A stretch of 64,000 nucleotides of DNA from CBDFGE01 sp965247055 (GCA_965247055.1 CBDFGE010000006.1:62001-126000), one strand, 5' to 3'; shown: positions 26,200 to 35,200, counted from the first letter of the stretch. Numbers and translations: made by a program. The notes: a model not told the origin generated them from the sequence alone.

Positions 26200-26495
26200 A
26201 TGACGGCGTCAACCCCACGCATAGACACCTTCCTGATTGACGATGAGAATGAAGAAAAGATGGCCGCGCTTGGGCTATCAACGCGTAGCGTGGTAGAGAT
26301 CCTAGGTAATACGCATGTGATCCTCAGGAACAGGAAGCGACGCCGCGGACTCTATCTGGTCGTGGGTACGGACAACTCTGGGCATGCATCGCCGCCCCCG
26401 TTGAACGGACCCGTACGCCTACACTTTGGCGTCCCATCACAGCTTGGCCGTGCAAACCCTGGGAACGCGCGTTACTTGAAAAGAGGAGGAGATAA
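26200..26495 (+). pseudogene. Toxin-like gene with a single-base frameshift
   Basis: The ATG at 26200 reads IDTFLIDDENEEKMAALGLS, then VVEILGNTHVILRNRKRRRG and LYLVVGTDNSGH, a small basic protein reminiscent of BrnT-like (RelE/ParE-fold) toxins. After codon 62 (near 26385) the frame loses sense, but the neighbouring frame continues as IAAPVERTRTPTLWRPITAW and PCKPWERALLEK to a TAA at 26493. Adding one base restores a protein of about 98 residues, whose stop is one base before the next gene's ATG. As written, the first frame runs on and fuses to the antitoxin. Either inactivated or a sequencing error; family assignment is tentative. Confidence 0.65.
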
Positions 26496-26496
26496 A

Positions 26497-26838
26497 ATGA
26501 GTAGCGAAGGTGACCACGACCTGGAGAAGCCCGAGAGCTGGAATCTAAACCGACCTATTATTCGGGAGCCGGTGAGGTCCCCGCGAGTCGTGGTGTCTGT
26601 TGCTTTCCGCAGGGCGGACTTCGCCTTAGTCTCCGAATATGCCGAGGGGGTTGGCAAAAAGACCTCGGAGTTCATCCGCGAGGCGGCGATAGATAAAGCT
26701 ATGGGGCAGCATGCCAGGGACCCGCTGTACCCTACCTCCAGTGCGGGGACACTGTGGTCGACCCCGCGGATGCCGGACATCACCCGATTGTACACATCGG
26801 TGGTGGAGTACCCTGTGGAGGCAGGTGCGACGAAGTAG
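26497..26838 (+). CDS. Ribbon-helix-helix antitoxin/repressor
   Basis: 113 residues with its own strong ribosome site (GGAGGAG) and an ATG one base after the restored stop of the upstream toxin-like gene. The central segment SVAFRRADFALVSEYAEG, then KKTSEFIREAAIDKA, has the beta-strand plus two-helix pattern of CopG/MobC-like ribbon-helix-helix proteins. The N-terminal 40 residues and the tail are polar and probably disordered, the usual place for toxin contact. It probably binds the inverted repeat at 26161-26197 to repress the pair. Confidence 0.7.
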   Translation: MSSEGDHDLEKPESWNLNRPIIREPVRSPRVVVSVAFRRADFALVSEYAEGVGKKTSEFIREAAIDKAMGQHARDPLYPTSSAGTLWSTPRMPDITRLYTSVVEYPVEAGATK

Positions 26839-26943
26839 CGGCTCCCGTTGTAGCCTGACTCCATACTTGTTAAACAACCGCGGCAGCCAGCGGCCGATCA
26901 CGATTGGACGGCGTGCGGACGGGCCCCTCCCTCCGCGCAGCGC

Positions 26944-27375
26944 CTAGTAGTGGCGCAGCTCTACGGTGTTGCCCTCCCAGTCCTTGATGTAGATGGAGTT
27001 GCCCGTCCCCCGGGCACCTGAGCGCTGGGCGGGGCCGTCGCTCACAACGGTCACCCCACGCTCGCGTAGCGAATCGGCCAGCCGCACCAGGTCCGTGGGC
27101 TCGATGGTCAGGCAGTAGTGGTCCATGTTGTGGGGGCCGTCCCCAACGGGCTCCTGGTCGGGGGTGGGTACCAGGTCTATGATGGTGTCGCTGTTGATCC
27201 TGGCGCAGGGGAAGGGCACCTTGCCCGCATGGAACTCCTCTACTCTGTAGGGAGTGAGCCCCAGGACCTGGGTGTAGAACCGTATCGCCCCCTCCACATC
27301 CTTGCACCTGAGGACTATGTGGTCCATCTCCACCACTTTGAGTTTTACCGAAGTCTCCGCAGAATGCGTCGCCAT
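26944..27375 (-). CDS. VOC/glyoxalase-fold metalloenzyme
   Basis: 143 residues forming one vicinal-oxygen-chelate unit of two beta-alpha-beta-beta-beta modules. VEMDHIVLRCKDVEGAIRFY supplies the first metal His; the second half has NMDHYCLTIEP and IKDWEGNTVELRHY with the metal Glu. Substrate is not predictable; the family covers glyoxalases, extradiol dioxygenases and resistance proteins. The ATG at 27375 follows GGAGGGACGG and is better than the upstream in-frame start. It is expressed alone. Confidence 0.85.
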   Translation of the reverse strand: MATHSAETSVKLKVVEMDHIVLRCKDVEGAIRFYTQVLGLTPYRVEEFHAGKVPFPCARINSDTIIDLVPTPDQEPVGDGPHNMDHYCLTIEPTDLVRLADSLRERGVTVVSDGPAQRSGARGTGNSIYIKDWEGNTVELRHY

Positions 27376-27430
27376 TTCCGTCCCTCCAGCAGCATGCAGC
27401 GCTCTATAATATAGCCTTGCCGGTGGGGAC

Positions 27431-27459
27431 ATTGTATTTCGAGGTGGCGGAGGGGTCAA
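27431..27459 (-). promoter_or_regulatory. Promoter of the VOC gene
   Basis: Minus-strand TTGACC (27454-27459) and TACAAT (27431-27436) with a 17-base spacer; predicted leader about 50 bases. Confidence 0.6.
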
Positions 27460-27507
27460 GCCCGTTGAACGCCCCAGGGGGGGTGGTCTCGGAGTCCGGA
27501 GGTTTGC

Positions 27508-28503
27508 ATGGGCGGTGATCTGGCCCAGGGGCTGCTCCTCTTTTTCGGCGGCGCGGCACTGGTAATCCTTAGCGGGGTGTACCTCGCCAGGTACGGGGAC
27601 GCGCTGGCGGGCCTGCTGGGCTGGGGCCGGCTGTGGGTGGGCACCATCCTGGTCGCCGCCGCTACCTCCCTCCCCGAGCTGATTACCAGCGTCACCGCTG
27701 CCAGCCGGGACCAGCCGGCGTTGGCGGCGGGGAACATCCTGGGGTCGAACATGGTCAACATGTTCGCCCTGGCCATGGTAGCGATACTCTTCGGTGGCGC
27801 CGGCTTCTTCCGGATGGTTGCACCGGAGCAGCGATACCTGGTGCTAACGGCCATCTCCCTTACGGTGTTGGCGGTGGTCCTCGGGTCCCTTCCCCTGGGC
27901 ATCTCCATCCTGGAGGTCGGCCTGGCTTCGGTGCTGCTCCTGGCGCTGTACCTGGGGGGGATGCGGCTGGTGTACCTGCGGAGGCCCAGCGAAGCCACGC
28001 GCCAGGAGGTCGGTGAGACCGGATCAATAGGGCTCCGAAAGGCCTGGCTGCTGTTCGGCCTCGCGGCCCTGGGGGTGATGGTGGCCGCTTCATCCCTTGC
28101 GGTGGGCGCGGAGCGTATAGCCGAGTCCACGTTCCTGGCGAGCAGCTTCATGGGTGTGGTGGCCCTGGCCATGGTGACCTCGATGCCCGAAATCTCCACG
28201 GCCATCGCGTCGGTACGGCTGGGAGCCGTGGACCTGGGAGTGGGAAACATCTACGGCAGCTGCGCCTTCAATATCGTGATCTTCGCCCTGGCAGACCCCT
28301 TGTACCGCCAGGGCGTCCTCGTCGAGACTCTGGGCTCCGAGCACGTAGCCGCCGGCGTTGTGGCCGTTTGCTTGATGGGCTGCGGGCTGGCCCTGATCCT
28401 TACCAGGGGGAGCTACCGGTACCTGCCCGCTGTACCTATCCTGGTCCTCATGGGGCTGGGCTACCTCGGGGCGGTGTACCTCGTCTTCTCCCTCTCCCGC
28501 TGA
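27508..28503 (+). CDS. Ca2+/cation antiporter (CaCA family)
   Basis: 331 residues with about ten hydrophobic segments in two homologous halves. The alpha repeats are GTILVAAATSLPELITSVTA followed by SNMVNMFALA, and VTSMPEISTAIASVRLGAVD followed by GNIYGSCAFNI, carrying the ion-coordinating acidic residues. It exchanges Ca2+ (or K+) for Na+ or H+ across the inner membrane. The ATG at 27508 follows GGAGG. It is the first of a plus-strand series, but the gap to the next gene (141 bases) leaves operon membership open. Confidence 0.92.
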   Translation: MGGDLAQGLLLFFGGAALVILSGVYLARYGDALAGLLGWGRLWVGTILVAAATSLPELITSVTAASRDQPALAAGNILGSNMVNMFALAMVAILFGGAGFFRMVAPEQRYLVLTAISLTVLAVVLGSLPLGISILEVGLASVLLLALYLGGMRLVYLRRPSEATRQEVGETGSIGLRKAWLLFGLAALGVMVAASSLAVGAERIAESTFLASSFMGVVALAMVTSMPEISTAIASVRLGAVDLGVGNIYGSCAFNIVIFALADPLYRQGVLVETLGSEHVAAGVVAVCLMGCGLALILTRGSYRYLPAVPILVLMGLGYLGAVYLVFSLSR

Positions 28504-28644
28504 AGTGGTGGGGGTTGACAAGGGCCAGCCACGGGTATAGGTTAGGGCAGCAGGCACGGGCGCCGGCGTAGGCCCTGGACGGCAGGCGTAAGGCAGAAGC
28601 GCCGAAGACCGTCTCGCCGTAGGGGGATGGACCAGGAGGGACGG

Positions 28645-30027
28645 ATGGACCACTACGATATGGTGGTCATCGGCACAGGACCCGGGGGCCACGGTGCGGC
28701 CATCCAGGCCGCCAAGCTGGGCAAGTCGGTGGTGGCCGTCGAGAGGCAGCCGGTCGTCGGGGGCAACGCCGTCAACACCGGTACAATCCCCAGCAAGACC
28801 CTCCGGGAGGCCGTCATGTACCTGACCGGCTATCTCCAGAGGGGTCTCTACGGTCTCAGCTACTCGGTGAAAGAGCATATCACCGTCCAGGACCTGACCT
28901 ACCGCTGCCAGCAGGTGACACGGGACAGGGTCCAGGTGCTCAAGGCCCAGTTTGACCGCAACGACGTGCAGCTAAAGTTCGGCGAGGCGTCCCTCGCCGG
29001 GCCCCACCGGGTGAAGGTCCGCGGTTTGGATGGAAGCTACGAAGAGATGGAGACCGAGTACATCGCCATCGCTGCGGGCAGTACCCCTGCCCACTCGCCC
29101 AAGGTGCCCGTCAATCAGGCCACCATCTTAGATTCGGACGGGCTCTTTCCCCTGACCCATATCCCCAAGACACTAATCGTCGTTGGAGCCGGCGCAATTG
29201 GTATCGAGTACGCCTGTGTTTTCGCTGCCCTGGGGGCCGAGGTCACCCTGGTGGATATGCGGAAGGACATCCTCGAGTTCCTGGACCACGAGATACTGGA
29301 GGCTCTGAGCTATCACATGAGGCAGAACGGGGTGACCTTCCGCCTGGGTGAGGAGGTCACGGAGGTGGTGGAAGAGGGACGTCAGGTCGTGGCCCGGACC
29401 AAGAGCCGCAAGACCATAAAGAGCGCCAGCCTCCTGTATACGGTAGGCTGGCTGGGTGCTACCAGCGAGCTCAACCTGGAGTCGGTGGGGCTGGAGCCCG
29501 ACGCACGGGGCCGTATCCCCGTGAACGGGCACTACCAGACTGAGGTGGATCATATCTACGCCCTGGGCGACGTGATTGGGGCCCCCTCCCTTGCCTCCAC
29601 ATCCATGGAGCAGGGACGGCTCGCTTCCAGGCACGCCTTCGGCCAGCCGGACCACGCGTCCGCCGAGTTCTTGCCCATCGGCCTCTATACGATCCCCGAG
29701 ATATCCCAGGTAGGCCAGACCGAGGAGAGCCTTACCAGGGACGAGGTGCCCTACGAGTTCGGGATTGCCCACTACAGGGAGACCGCCCGGTGCAAGATCA
29801 TGGGCGATCCAACCGGCATGCTCAAGCTTCTCTTCCACTCCGAGGACCGTCGGCTGCTAGGAGTCCACATCATCGGTGAGGGAGCGGCGGAGCTGGTCCA
29901 CATTGGCCAGGCGGTCATGGCCCTGGGTGGTAACCTGGACTTCTTCGTGGACAACGTGTTCAACTACCCCACGCTGGCGGAGTGCTACAAGGTGGCGACC
30001 CTGGATGCCTTCAACAAGCTGAACTGA
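28645..30027 (+). CDS. sthA: Soluble pyridine nucleotide transhydrogenase-like flavoprotein
   Basis: About 460 residues of the two-dinucleotide-binding flavoprotein family: FAD site DMVVIGTGPGGHGAAIQAAK, NAD(P) site LIVVGAGAIGIEYACVFAAL, FAD-closing YALGDVIGAPSLAS and a C-terminal dimerisation domain (PTLAECYKVATLDA). In dihydrolipoamide dehydrogenases the helix after the first site has CxxxxC; here it reads GGNAVNTGTIPSKTL, with neither cysteine. The GTIPSKTLR form is that of SthA, which swaps hydride between NADPH and NAD+ without a disulfide. The ATG at 28645 has AGGAGGGACGG just upstream. Confidence 0.85.
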   Translation: MDHYDMVVIGTGPGGHGAAIQAAKLGKSVVAVERQPVVGGNAVNTGTIPSKTLREAVMYLTGYLQRGLYGLSYSVKEHITVQDLTYRCQQVTRDRVQVLKAQFDRNDVQLKFGEASLAGPHRVKVRGLDGSYEEMETEYIAIAAGSTPAHSPKVPVNQATILDSDGLFPLTHIPKTLIVVGAGAIGIEYACVFAALGAEVTLVDMRKDILEFLDHEILEALSYHMRQNGVTFRLGEEVTEVVEEGRQVVARTKSRKTIKSASLLYTVGWLGATSELNLESVGLEPDARGRIPVNGHYQTEVDHIYALGDVIGAPSLASTSMEQGRLASRHAFGQPDHASAEFLPIGLYTIPEISQVGQTEESLTRDEVPYEFGIAHYRETARCKIMGDPTGMLKLLFHSEDRRLLGVHIIGEGAAELVHIGQAVMALGGNLDFFVDNVFNYPTLAECYKVATLDAFNKLN

Positions 30028-30295
30028 GGTCCCGTCGCGGCCCCGTGTCTGCCCGAGCCTCCGCCACGGTGGCGATGGCCCACCAGAAGGCAAGGCCCCG
30101 GTGAACCTGTCCCCCCACGTTCGCATCAAACCAGATGATTTGGTACCCCGGGCAACTCGCCTAGTCCCCGGGAACGCGGCGTCAGGTTACGTCGTCCCAC
30201 GTGACTCCCCCCGGAACGTTTCACGGCTAGATCCCCTTCCCGGTGGCACGTGCCCCAGGGGCGTGGTGAGGGCGGAGCCCTGCGTTGGGTGACCC

Positions 30296-31084
30296 ATGAC
30301 CACGAAGGAGGACCATCGACTACAACGTCAGGCCGAGAGATTCGAGGTAGAGATACTGCCAGCCCAGGAGGTCACATCTCTGGCCACGGAAGGGAAATAT
30401 CTCTCCATAGGCGTCCAGTCGGGAGGGGAGTACTGCGCCGCCGCGGTGGTGCTGGCCACCGGCTCCACTTACCGACGCCTGGGGGTGCCCGGCGAGGAGG
30501 ACTTCATTGGGGCGGGCGTCCACTTCTGCGCCACCTGTGACGGGCCGTTCTACAAGGGGCAAGAGATCGTGGTGGTCGGTGGCGGCAACAGCGGTTTCCA
30601 GGAGGGGCTGTTCCTGACCAAGTTCGCCAGCAGTGTAACCATACTGGAGAGGTCCAATGCGGCGCGTGCCAGCGCGGCGCTCCAGGAGAAGGTGGCGAGC
30701 CGAGGCGACATGCAGGTTCTCCCTCGGACGACAGTCAAGGAGTTCCGGGGCAACGGCAGGCTGACCTCTATCCTGGTGGAGGACCTGGCGACGGGAGAAA
30801 CAAGGGAGATGCGGCCGGGGGCCGTGTTCGTGTTCATCGGCCTCCTCCCCAACACCGGATTCCTCAGGGGCGTCGTGGAGCTGGACCAGTACGGCTTTAT
30901 CGCCACGGGCACCAGCCTGGAGACGAGTCTGCCCGGCGTCTTCGCCGCGGGCGACTGTCGAGTGAGGAGCACCAAGCAGGTGGTGAGCGCCATGGGAGAG
31001 GGTGCCACCGCCGCCCTCATGGTGCGGGAGTACCTGGAGAGGGAGGGGGAGAGGGCGGCCACCCCATCCCAGGCGCCCCAGTGA
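30296..31084 (+). pseudogene. trxB: Thioredoxin reductase lacking the N-terminal FAD-binding segment
   Basis: The frame begins in the middle of a TrxB: the first recognisable residues, QAERFEVEILPAQEV, correspond to about residue 85 of normal enzymes. The rest is good (FCATCDGPFYKGQEIVVVGG with the redox CATC, the NADPH site GGGNSGFQEGLFL, and LPGVFAAGDCR). The GxGxxG that holds the FAD adenosine is gone. Just before the junction an AAGGAGG ribosome site is followed by codons for DYNV in another frame, like a TrxB N-terminus, suggesting an internal deletion of roughly 80 codons. The ATG at 30296 could still make a 262-residue fragment, but a working reductase is unlikely. Confidence 0.75.
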
Positions 31085-31231
31085 CCCGGACCATCTCCCT
31101 CGCCCACAGGGGTTGCCTTGGGTGTCGAGGCCACAGTATCATACAGCTGCCTCTTGAGGTCCGCTTGGGACGCCTCGACCGAAAGGACGGCCTGGTCGGC
31201 AGTGGAAAGCTTGGAAGCAAGGATGGGGACC

Positions 31232-32779
31232 ATGAAGTACGACGTTGTTATAATCGGGGCCGGATCGGCGGGTTGCCCCCTGGCAGTGCGGCTATCCGAG
31301 GACCCCTCGCGCTCGGTACTCCTTCTAGAGGCAGGCCCCGACTACCCCGAACTGGAACGGCTCCCCGATGACCTGAAGTACGCTTACACCGACGCCGCTT
31401 TCCGAAAAGACGCGCCCCACAACTGGTCCTTCGTAGGCACCGCGACGCCATATCAGGAGGAGCCGATGCTGGTGCCCAGGGCGAGGGTCATGGGCGGGTG
31501 CAGCGCTCATAACGGCCCTGGGCCCATGTTCCTGCGGGGGATTCCCGAGGACTTCGATGACTGGGCGTCCTGGGGCAACGACGAGTGGTCCTTCAAGAAG
31601 GTCCTCCCCTATTTCCGGAAACTGGAGAGGGACCTGGACATCCAGGATGACTACCACGGCACCGACGGCCCCATCCCGGTGCGGCGCCAGAAGAGGCAGA
31701 CGTGGCACCCCTTCCAGGAGGCCTTCTACACGGCCTGCGTGGACGCCGGTTTCCCCGAGCACCCCGACGTCAATAATCCTGACCACACCGGAATAAGCCC
31801 TAGAGCCGAGAACAACCTCGAAGGCATCCGCATGAGCACGGCCCTGACCTACATCAACCCCAACCGCCACAGGCTGAACCTGACCATCAAGCCCAACGTC
31901 CTGGCCAGGCGCATCCTGTTCGATGGCCGGAGGGCGACGGGAGTGGAGGTGGAAAGCGGAGGAGAGCGTTTCACCGTGGAGGGTGGGGAGATCATCCTGA
32001 GCGCGGGCGCCGTCGCATCCCCCCAGCTCCTTATGCTGTCGGGGGTGGGGCCGGCCGACCATCTCCGGAGTCTGGGTATCCCAGTGGTACAGGCGGTACC
32101 GGGGGTAGGGCAGAACCTCAGAGACCACCCGAACTTGAGCATATTGTGGCGGGTGAAGGAGGGCTTCCCGACGGACCCCCACGCCCCCAGGCTCCAGACC
32201 TCCCTACGCTACACCGCCGAGGGCTCCAGCTCCCGCAACGACATGAAGATCAACCCCGTTTCCTTCTCATCGGCCGTTCCCCATGGCGGGGACCCGATGC
32301 AGTCCGAGGGCGTTCGCATGTCCCCCGGTCTCTACCTGGCGGTGGGTGCCGGGGAGCTCACCCTCACCTCTACCGACCTGAGAGTGCAGCCCCACATGGA
32401 CTATTGCTTCCTCGAGGACCCCTGGGACCGGCAGCGGCTGAGGGAGGGTATCCGGATGTCCGTACGGTTACTGGAGCACGGGGCTTTCAGGGACATGCTC
32501 GCCGGGCGAGTGACGCTTACCGACGAAGAGCTGGCCTCGGACGAAGCCCTCGACGCGTGGATGCTCGGGTGGGTCAAGACCTCTTACCACATCTCCGGCA
32601 CCTGCAAGATGGGGCCGGCTTCAGACCCCATGGCGGTGGTCGACCAGTACTGCAGGGTACACGGGCTTGAGGGGCTGCGGGTGGCGGACGCCTCCATAAT
32701 GCCCGACGTCACACGGGCCAATACCAACGCGACCACGATCATGATCGGCGAGCGGGTCGCGGACTTCTTCAGAACCTAG
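31232..32779 (+). CDS. GMC-family FAD-dependent oxidoreductase (choline dehydrogenase-like)
   Basis: About 515 residues. The N-terminal FAD-binding motif KYDVVIIGAGSAGCPLAVRL, the GMC signature region RARVMGGCSAHNGPG, the second signature GEIILSAGAVASPQLLMLSG and the C-terminal catalytic HISGTCKMG plus LRVADASIMPDVTRANTNAT are all present. It oxidises an alcohol group on an unknown substrate with an unknown acceptor. The start is ATG 31232 or 31223, the first giving the canonical terminus. Adjacent flavoenzymes downstream suggest a shared catabolic route. Confidence 0.92.
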   Translation: MKYDVVIIGAGSAGCPLAVRLSEDPSRSVLLLEAGPDYPELERLPDDLKYAYTDAAFRKDAPHNWSFVGTATPYQEEPMLVPRARVMGGCSAHNGPGPMFLRGIPEDFDDWASWGNDEWSFKKVLPYFRKLERDLDIQDDYHGTDGPIPVRRQKRQTWHPFQEAFYTACVDAGFPEHPDVNNPDHTGISPRAENNLEGIRMSTALTYINPNRHRLNLTIKPNVLARRILFDGRRATGVEVESGGERFTVEGGEIILSAGAVASPQLLMLSGVGPADHLRSLGIPVVQAVPGVGQNLRDHPNLSILWRVKEGFPTDPHAPRLQTSLRYTAEGSSSRNDMKINPVSFSSAVPHGGDPMQSEGVRMSPGLYLAVGAGELTLTSTDLRVQPHMDYCFLEDPWDRQRLREGIRMSVRLLEHGAFRDMLAGRVTLTDEELASDEALDAWMLGWVKTSYHISGTCKMGPASDPMAVVDQYCRVHGLEGLRVADASIMPDVTRANTNATTIMIGERVADFFRT

Positions 32780-32844
32780 CCACCGGGCAGAACTCCGGTG
32801 CGATGGAGCAGCAGCAGTCGGGACGGCGCTTTGGAGGGGAGGCT

Positions 32845-34341
32845 ATGGCCGGGGACGAACAGTACGATGTGGTGGTGGTGGGGGCGGGTAACGCCGCGCT
32901 GAGCGCGGCCATCTCGGCGCGGGAGCACGGGGCCCGGGTGCTGGTGCTGGAGAAGGCGCCGGTTTACTTCAGGGGTGGCAACTCCTACTTCACCGCTGGC
33001 GGCTTTCGATTCCCCTTCAACGGGCTGGAGGACATCGTCGAGGCGGTGCCGGACCTCTCCGAGGAAGAGGTCCGGACGATAGAGGTCGGCAGCTACACCG
33101 AGGACGACTTTTACAACGACCTTATGCGCCTGACCGAGGGCCTTGCGGACGCGGAGCTGGTCAACGTGCTGGTGACCCAGGCCAAGCCCACGATCTTGTG
33201 GATGCGGGAGAAGGGGATTCGCTGGGTGCCTATGTATGGCAGGCAGGCCTTCAGGATAGGGGAGCGTTTCCGATTCTGGGGAGGCCTGGTTCTGGAGACG
33301 GTGGGCGGAGGCCAGGGGCTGTGCGACCGCCTTTTCGAGGTCGCCGAGGGCATGGGGGCGGAGGTGGTGTACGACACCAAGGGCGCCAGCTTGGTCCTGG
33401 ACACCAGGGGGCATGTCTCCGGGATCACTGTCCGAGGTCCCGAGGGGTACCGGGACATCCCCACCAGGTCGGTGGTCCTGGCCTGCGGCGGATTCGAGGC
33501 CAACGCCGAGATGCGCACCCGATACCTGGGCGCCGGCTGGGAGCTGGCCAAAGTCCGTGGCACCCAGTTCAATACCGGAGACGGGATACGCATGGCCCTG
33601 GACATTGGGGCCCAGTCCTATGGCAACTGGAGCGGCTGCCACGCTGTGGCCTGGGACCTGAACGCACCTCCCTACGGCGACAGGAAGGTGCTGGACCTCT
33701 TCCAGAAGCACTCCTATCCCCTGGGCATCATCGTGGACATCAACGGCCACAGGTTCGTGGATGAAGGGGCCGACTTCCGCAATTACACCTACGCAAAGTA
33801 CGGGAGGGAGATACTGTACCGCCCCCAACGGGCGGCCTTCCAGGTCTTCGATGACAAGGTCAAGCACCTGCTGCGGGACGAGTACCGCATCCCCCAGGCG
33901 ACGATGGCCACCGCCGGGAGCCTCGAGGAGCTGTCCGGCAGGCTGGGGATAGACCCCCAGGGGCTGGCCGGTACTGTTGCCCAGTTCAACGCGGCGGTCC
34001 AGGACAAGGAGTTCAACCCGGCGGTCCTGGACGGTAAGGGGACCACCGGCATCGAGCCGCCCAAGTCCAACTGGGCCCTCCCCATCGATACACCCCCCTA
34101 TCTGGGATACGCCGTAACCTGCGGCATCACCTTCACCTTCGGGGGCCTCAGGATCGATACCCAGGGCCGGGTGCAGGATACGGAGGAAGGGGCGATGCCC
34201 GGCCTCTGGGCGGCCGGTGAGCTTGTGGGCGGTCTCTTCTACCACAACTACCCCGGGGGAGCGGGGCTCATGGCCGGGGCGGTCTTCGGGAGGATCGCCG
34301 GCAGAGGCGCAGCCCTGTACGCCACGGAAGGGCGTTCTTAG
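32845..34341 (+). CDS. FAD-dependent dehydrogenase, TcuA/fumarate-reductase-like
   Basis: About 498 residues of the fumarate reductase/succinate dehydrogenase flavoprotein superfamily: FAD site YDVVVVGAGNAALSAAISAR, the GGNSYFTAGG and VVLACGGFEAN motifs, the mobile capping domain, and the closing GLWAAGELVGGLFYHNYPGG plus AGLMAGAVFGRIAG. Overall order and motifs resemble TcuA tricarballylate dehydrogenase more than ketosteroid dehydrogenases. The ATG at 32845 follows GGGGAGG. A nitroreductase gene follows 77 bases downstream on the same strand; substrate unknown. Confidence 0.87.
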   Translation: MAGDEQYDVVVVGAGNAALSAAISAREHGARVLVLEKAPVYFRGGNSYFTAGGFRFPFNGLEDIVEAVPDLSEEEVRTIEVGSYTEDDFYNDLMRLTEGLADAELVNVLVTQAKPTILWMREKGIRWVPMYGRQAFRIGERFRFWGGLVLETVGGGQGLCDRLFEVAEGMGAEVVYDTKGASLVLDTRGHVSGITVRGPEGYRDIPTRSVVLACGGFEANAEMRTRYLGAGWELAKVRGTQFNTGDGIRMALDIGAQSYGNWSGCHAVAWDLNAPPYGDRKVLDLFQKHSYPLGIIVDINGHRFVDEGADFRNYTYAKYGREILYRPQRAAFQVFDDKVKHLLRDEYRIPQATMATAGSLEELSGRLGIDPQGLAGTVAQFNAAVQDKEFNPAVLDGKGTTGIEPPKSNWALPIDTPPYLGYAVTCGITFTFGGLRIDTQGRVQDTEEGAMPGLWAAGELVGGLFYHNYPGGAGLMAGAVFGRIAGRGAALYATEGRS

Positions 34342-34418
34342 CCTTCGAGGGGCTCAGCCCGATGGCGTCGGCGAGGCAGTCTGTGGGACCGGGAGCGAGG
34401 TTTGATGGAGGGGGCCGG

Positions 34419-35045
34419 ATGGACGAGATAGGAGTGTTCGAGGCAATGGCGACCCAGCGGCAGGTCACCCGGTACCGGCCGGACCAAGTCCCTCGGGAGC
34501 CCATCGAAAAGGTCCTTGAAATGGCTACCAGAGCCCCCAGCGGCCTCAACTTCCAGATGTGGGAGTTCGTGGTCATCACCGACCGCGACCTGATAGCCCG
34601 CATCGGCGACATCTACCGGCGGGAGTGGTTGGCGTCCGCGGGGGCGGAGCCTCCGCCGGACGAGGGCAGGGTGCACACGGCTGCCCGGTACCTGGCCCAC
34701 CACATCCACGAGGTGCCGGCGATGGTCCTCATATGCGTCGACCATTCCCGTGGGTACTTCCCCTATACTCCAGGGCAAGCCATAACCAGGGACCTCTACG
34801 CGTCGTCCATCTGGCCGGCGGTCCAGAACCTCTTCCTGGCCGCCCGCGCCCTGGGTCTGGGGACCCGCCTGACCACGACCCATCTGCTCGCCGAGGAGGA
34901 GATCAAGGAGCTGTTGGGGCTCCCCGACCACCTTGAGACGGTGTGCCTTACCCCCCTGGACTACCCCAGGGGAGGGTTCGGCCCCACCGACCGCCGCCCC
35001 GTCTCGGAGGTAACCTCCTTCAACAAGTGGGGAAACAGGGAGTGA
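34419..35045 (+). CDS. Nitroreductase-family FMN oxidoreductase, paralogue 1
   Basis: 208 residues of the NADH oxidase/nitroreductase fold: RYRPDQVPREPIEKVLEMAT, the FMN-binding RAPSGLNFQMWEFVVI, the LFLAARALGLGTRLT helix and the terminal YPRGGFGPTDRRPVSEV. It has exactly the same length and the same motifs as the two genes at 46495 and 47196, so three paralogues lie within 14 kb. The ATG at 34419 follows GGAGGGGG. Members reduce nitro, quinone, enone or flavin substrates; the present substrate is unknown. Confidence 0.88.
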   Translation: MDEIGVFEAMATQRQVTRYRPDQVPREPIEKVLEMATRAPSGLNFQMWEFVVITDRDLIARIGDIYRREWLASAGAEPPPDEGRVHTAARYLAHHIHEVPAMVLICVDHSRGYFPYTPGQAITRDLYASSIWPAVQNLFLAARALGLGTRLTTTHLLAEEEIKELLGLPDHLETVCLTPLDYPRGGFGPTDRRPVSEVTSFNKWGNRE

Positions 35046-35200
35046 ACTCTTGCCCGGTGGCTGCCATGAGCATCCAGTTAGGGATAGACCGTGGCCACCG
35101 TGAACCAGGCCACCATCTGGATGGCGCTGAAGAAACTGGGCTGGGAAGAGCCAATCGCGGGATATGGGCGGCTGCTGAGGAGCCTGGGCCACACGTCGCG

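Noticed and set aside
32776..34245. 489-codon frame antisense to the TcuA-like gene
   Set aside because: Shadow of a clear FAD-enzyme gene; composition follows codon-position bias of the other strand.
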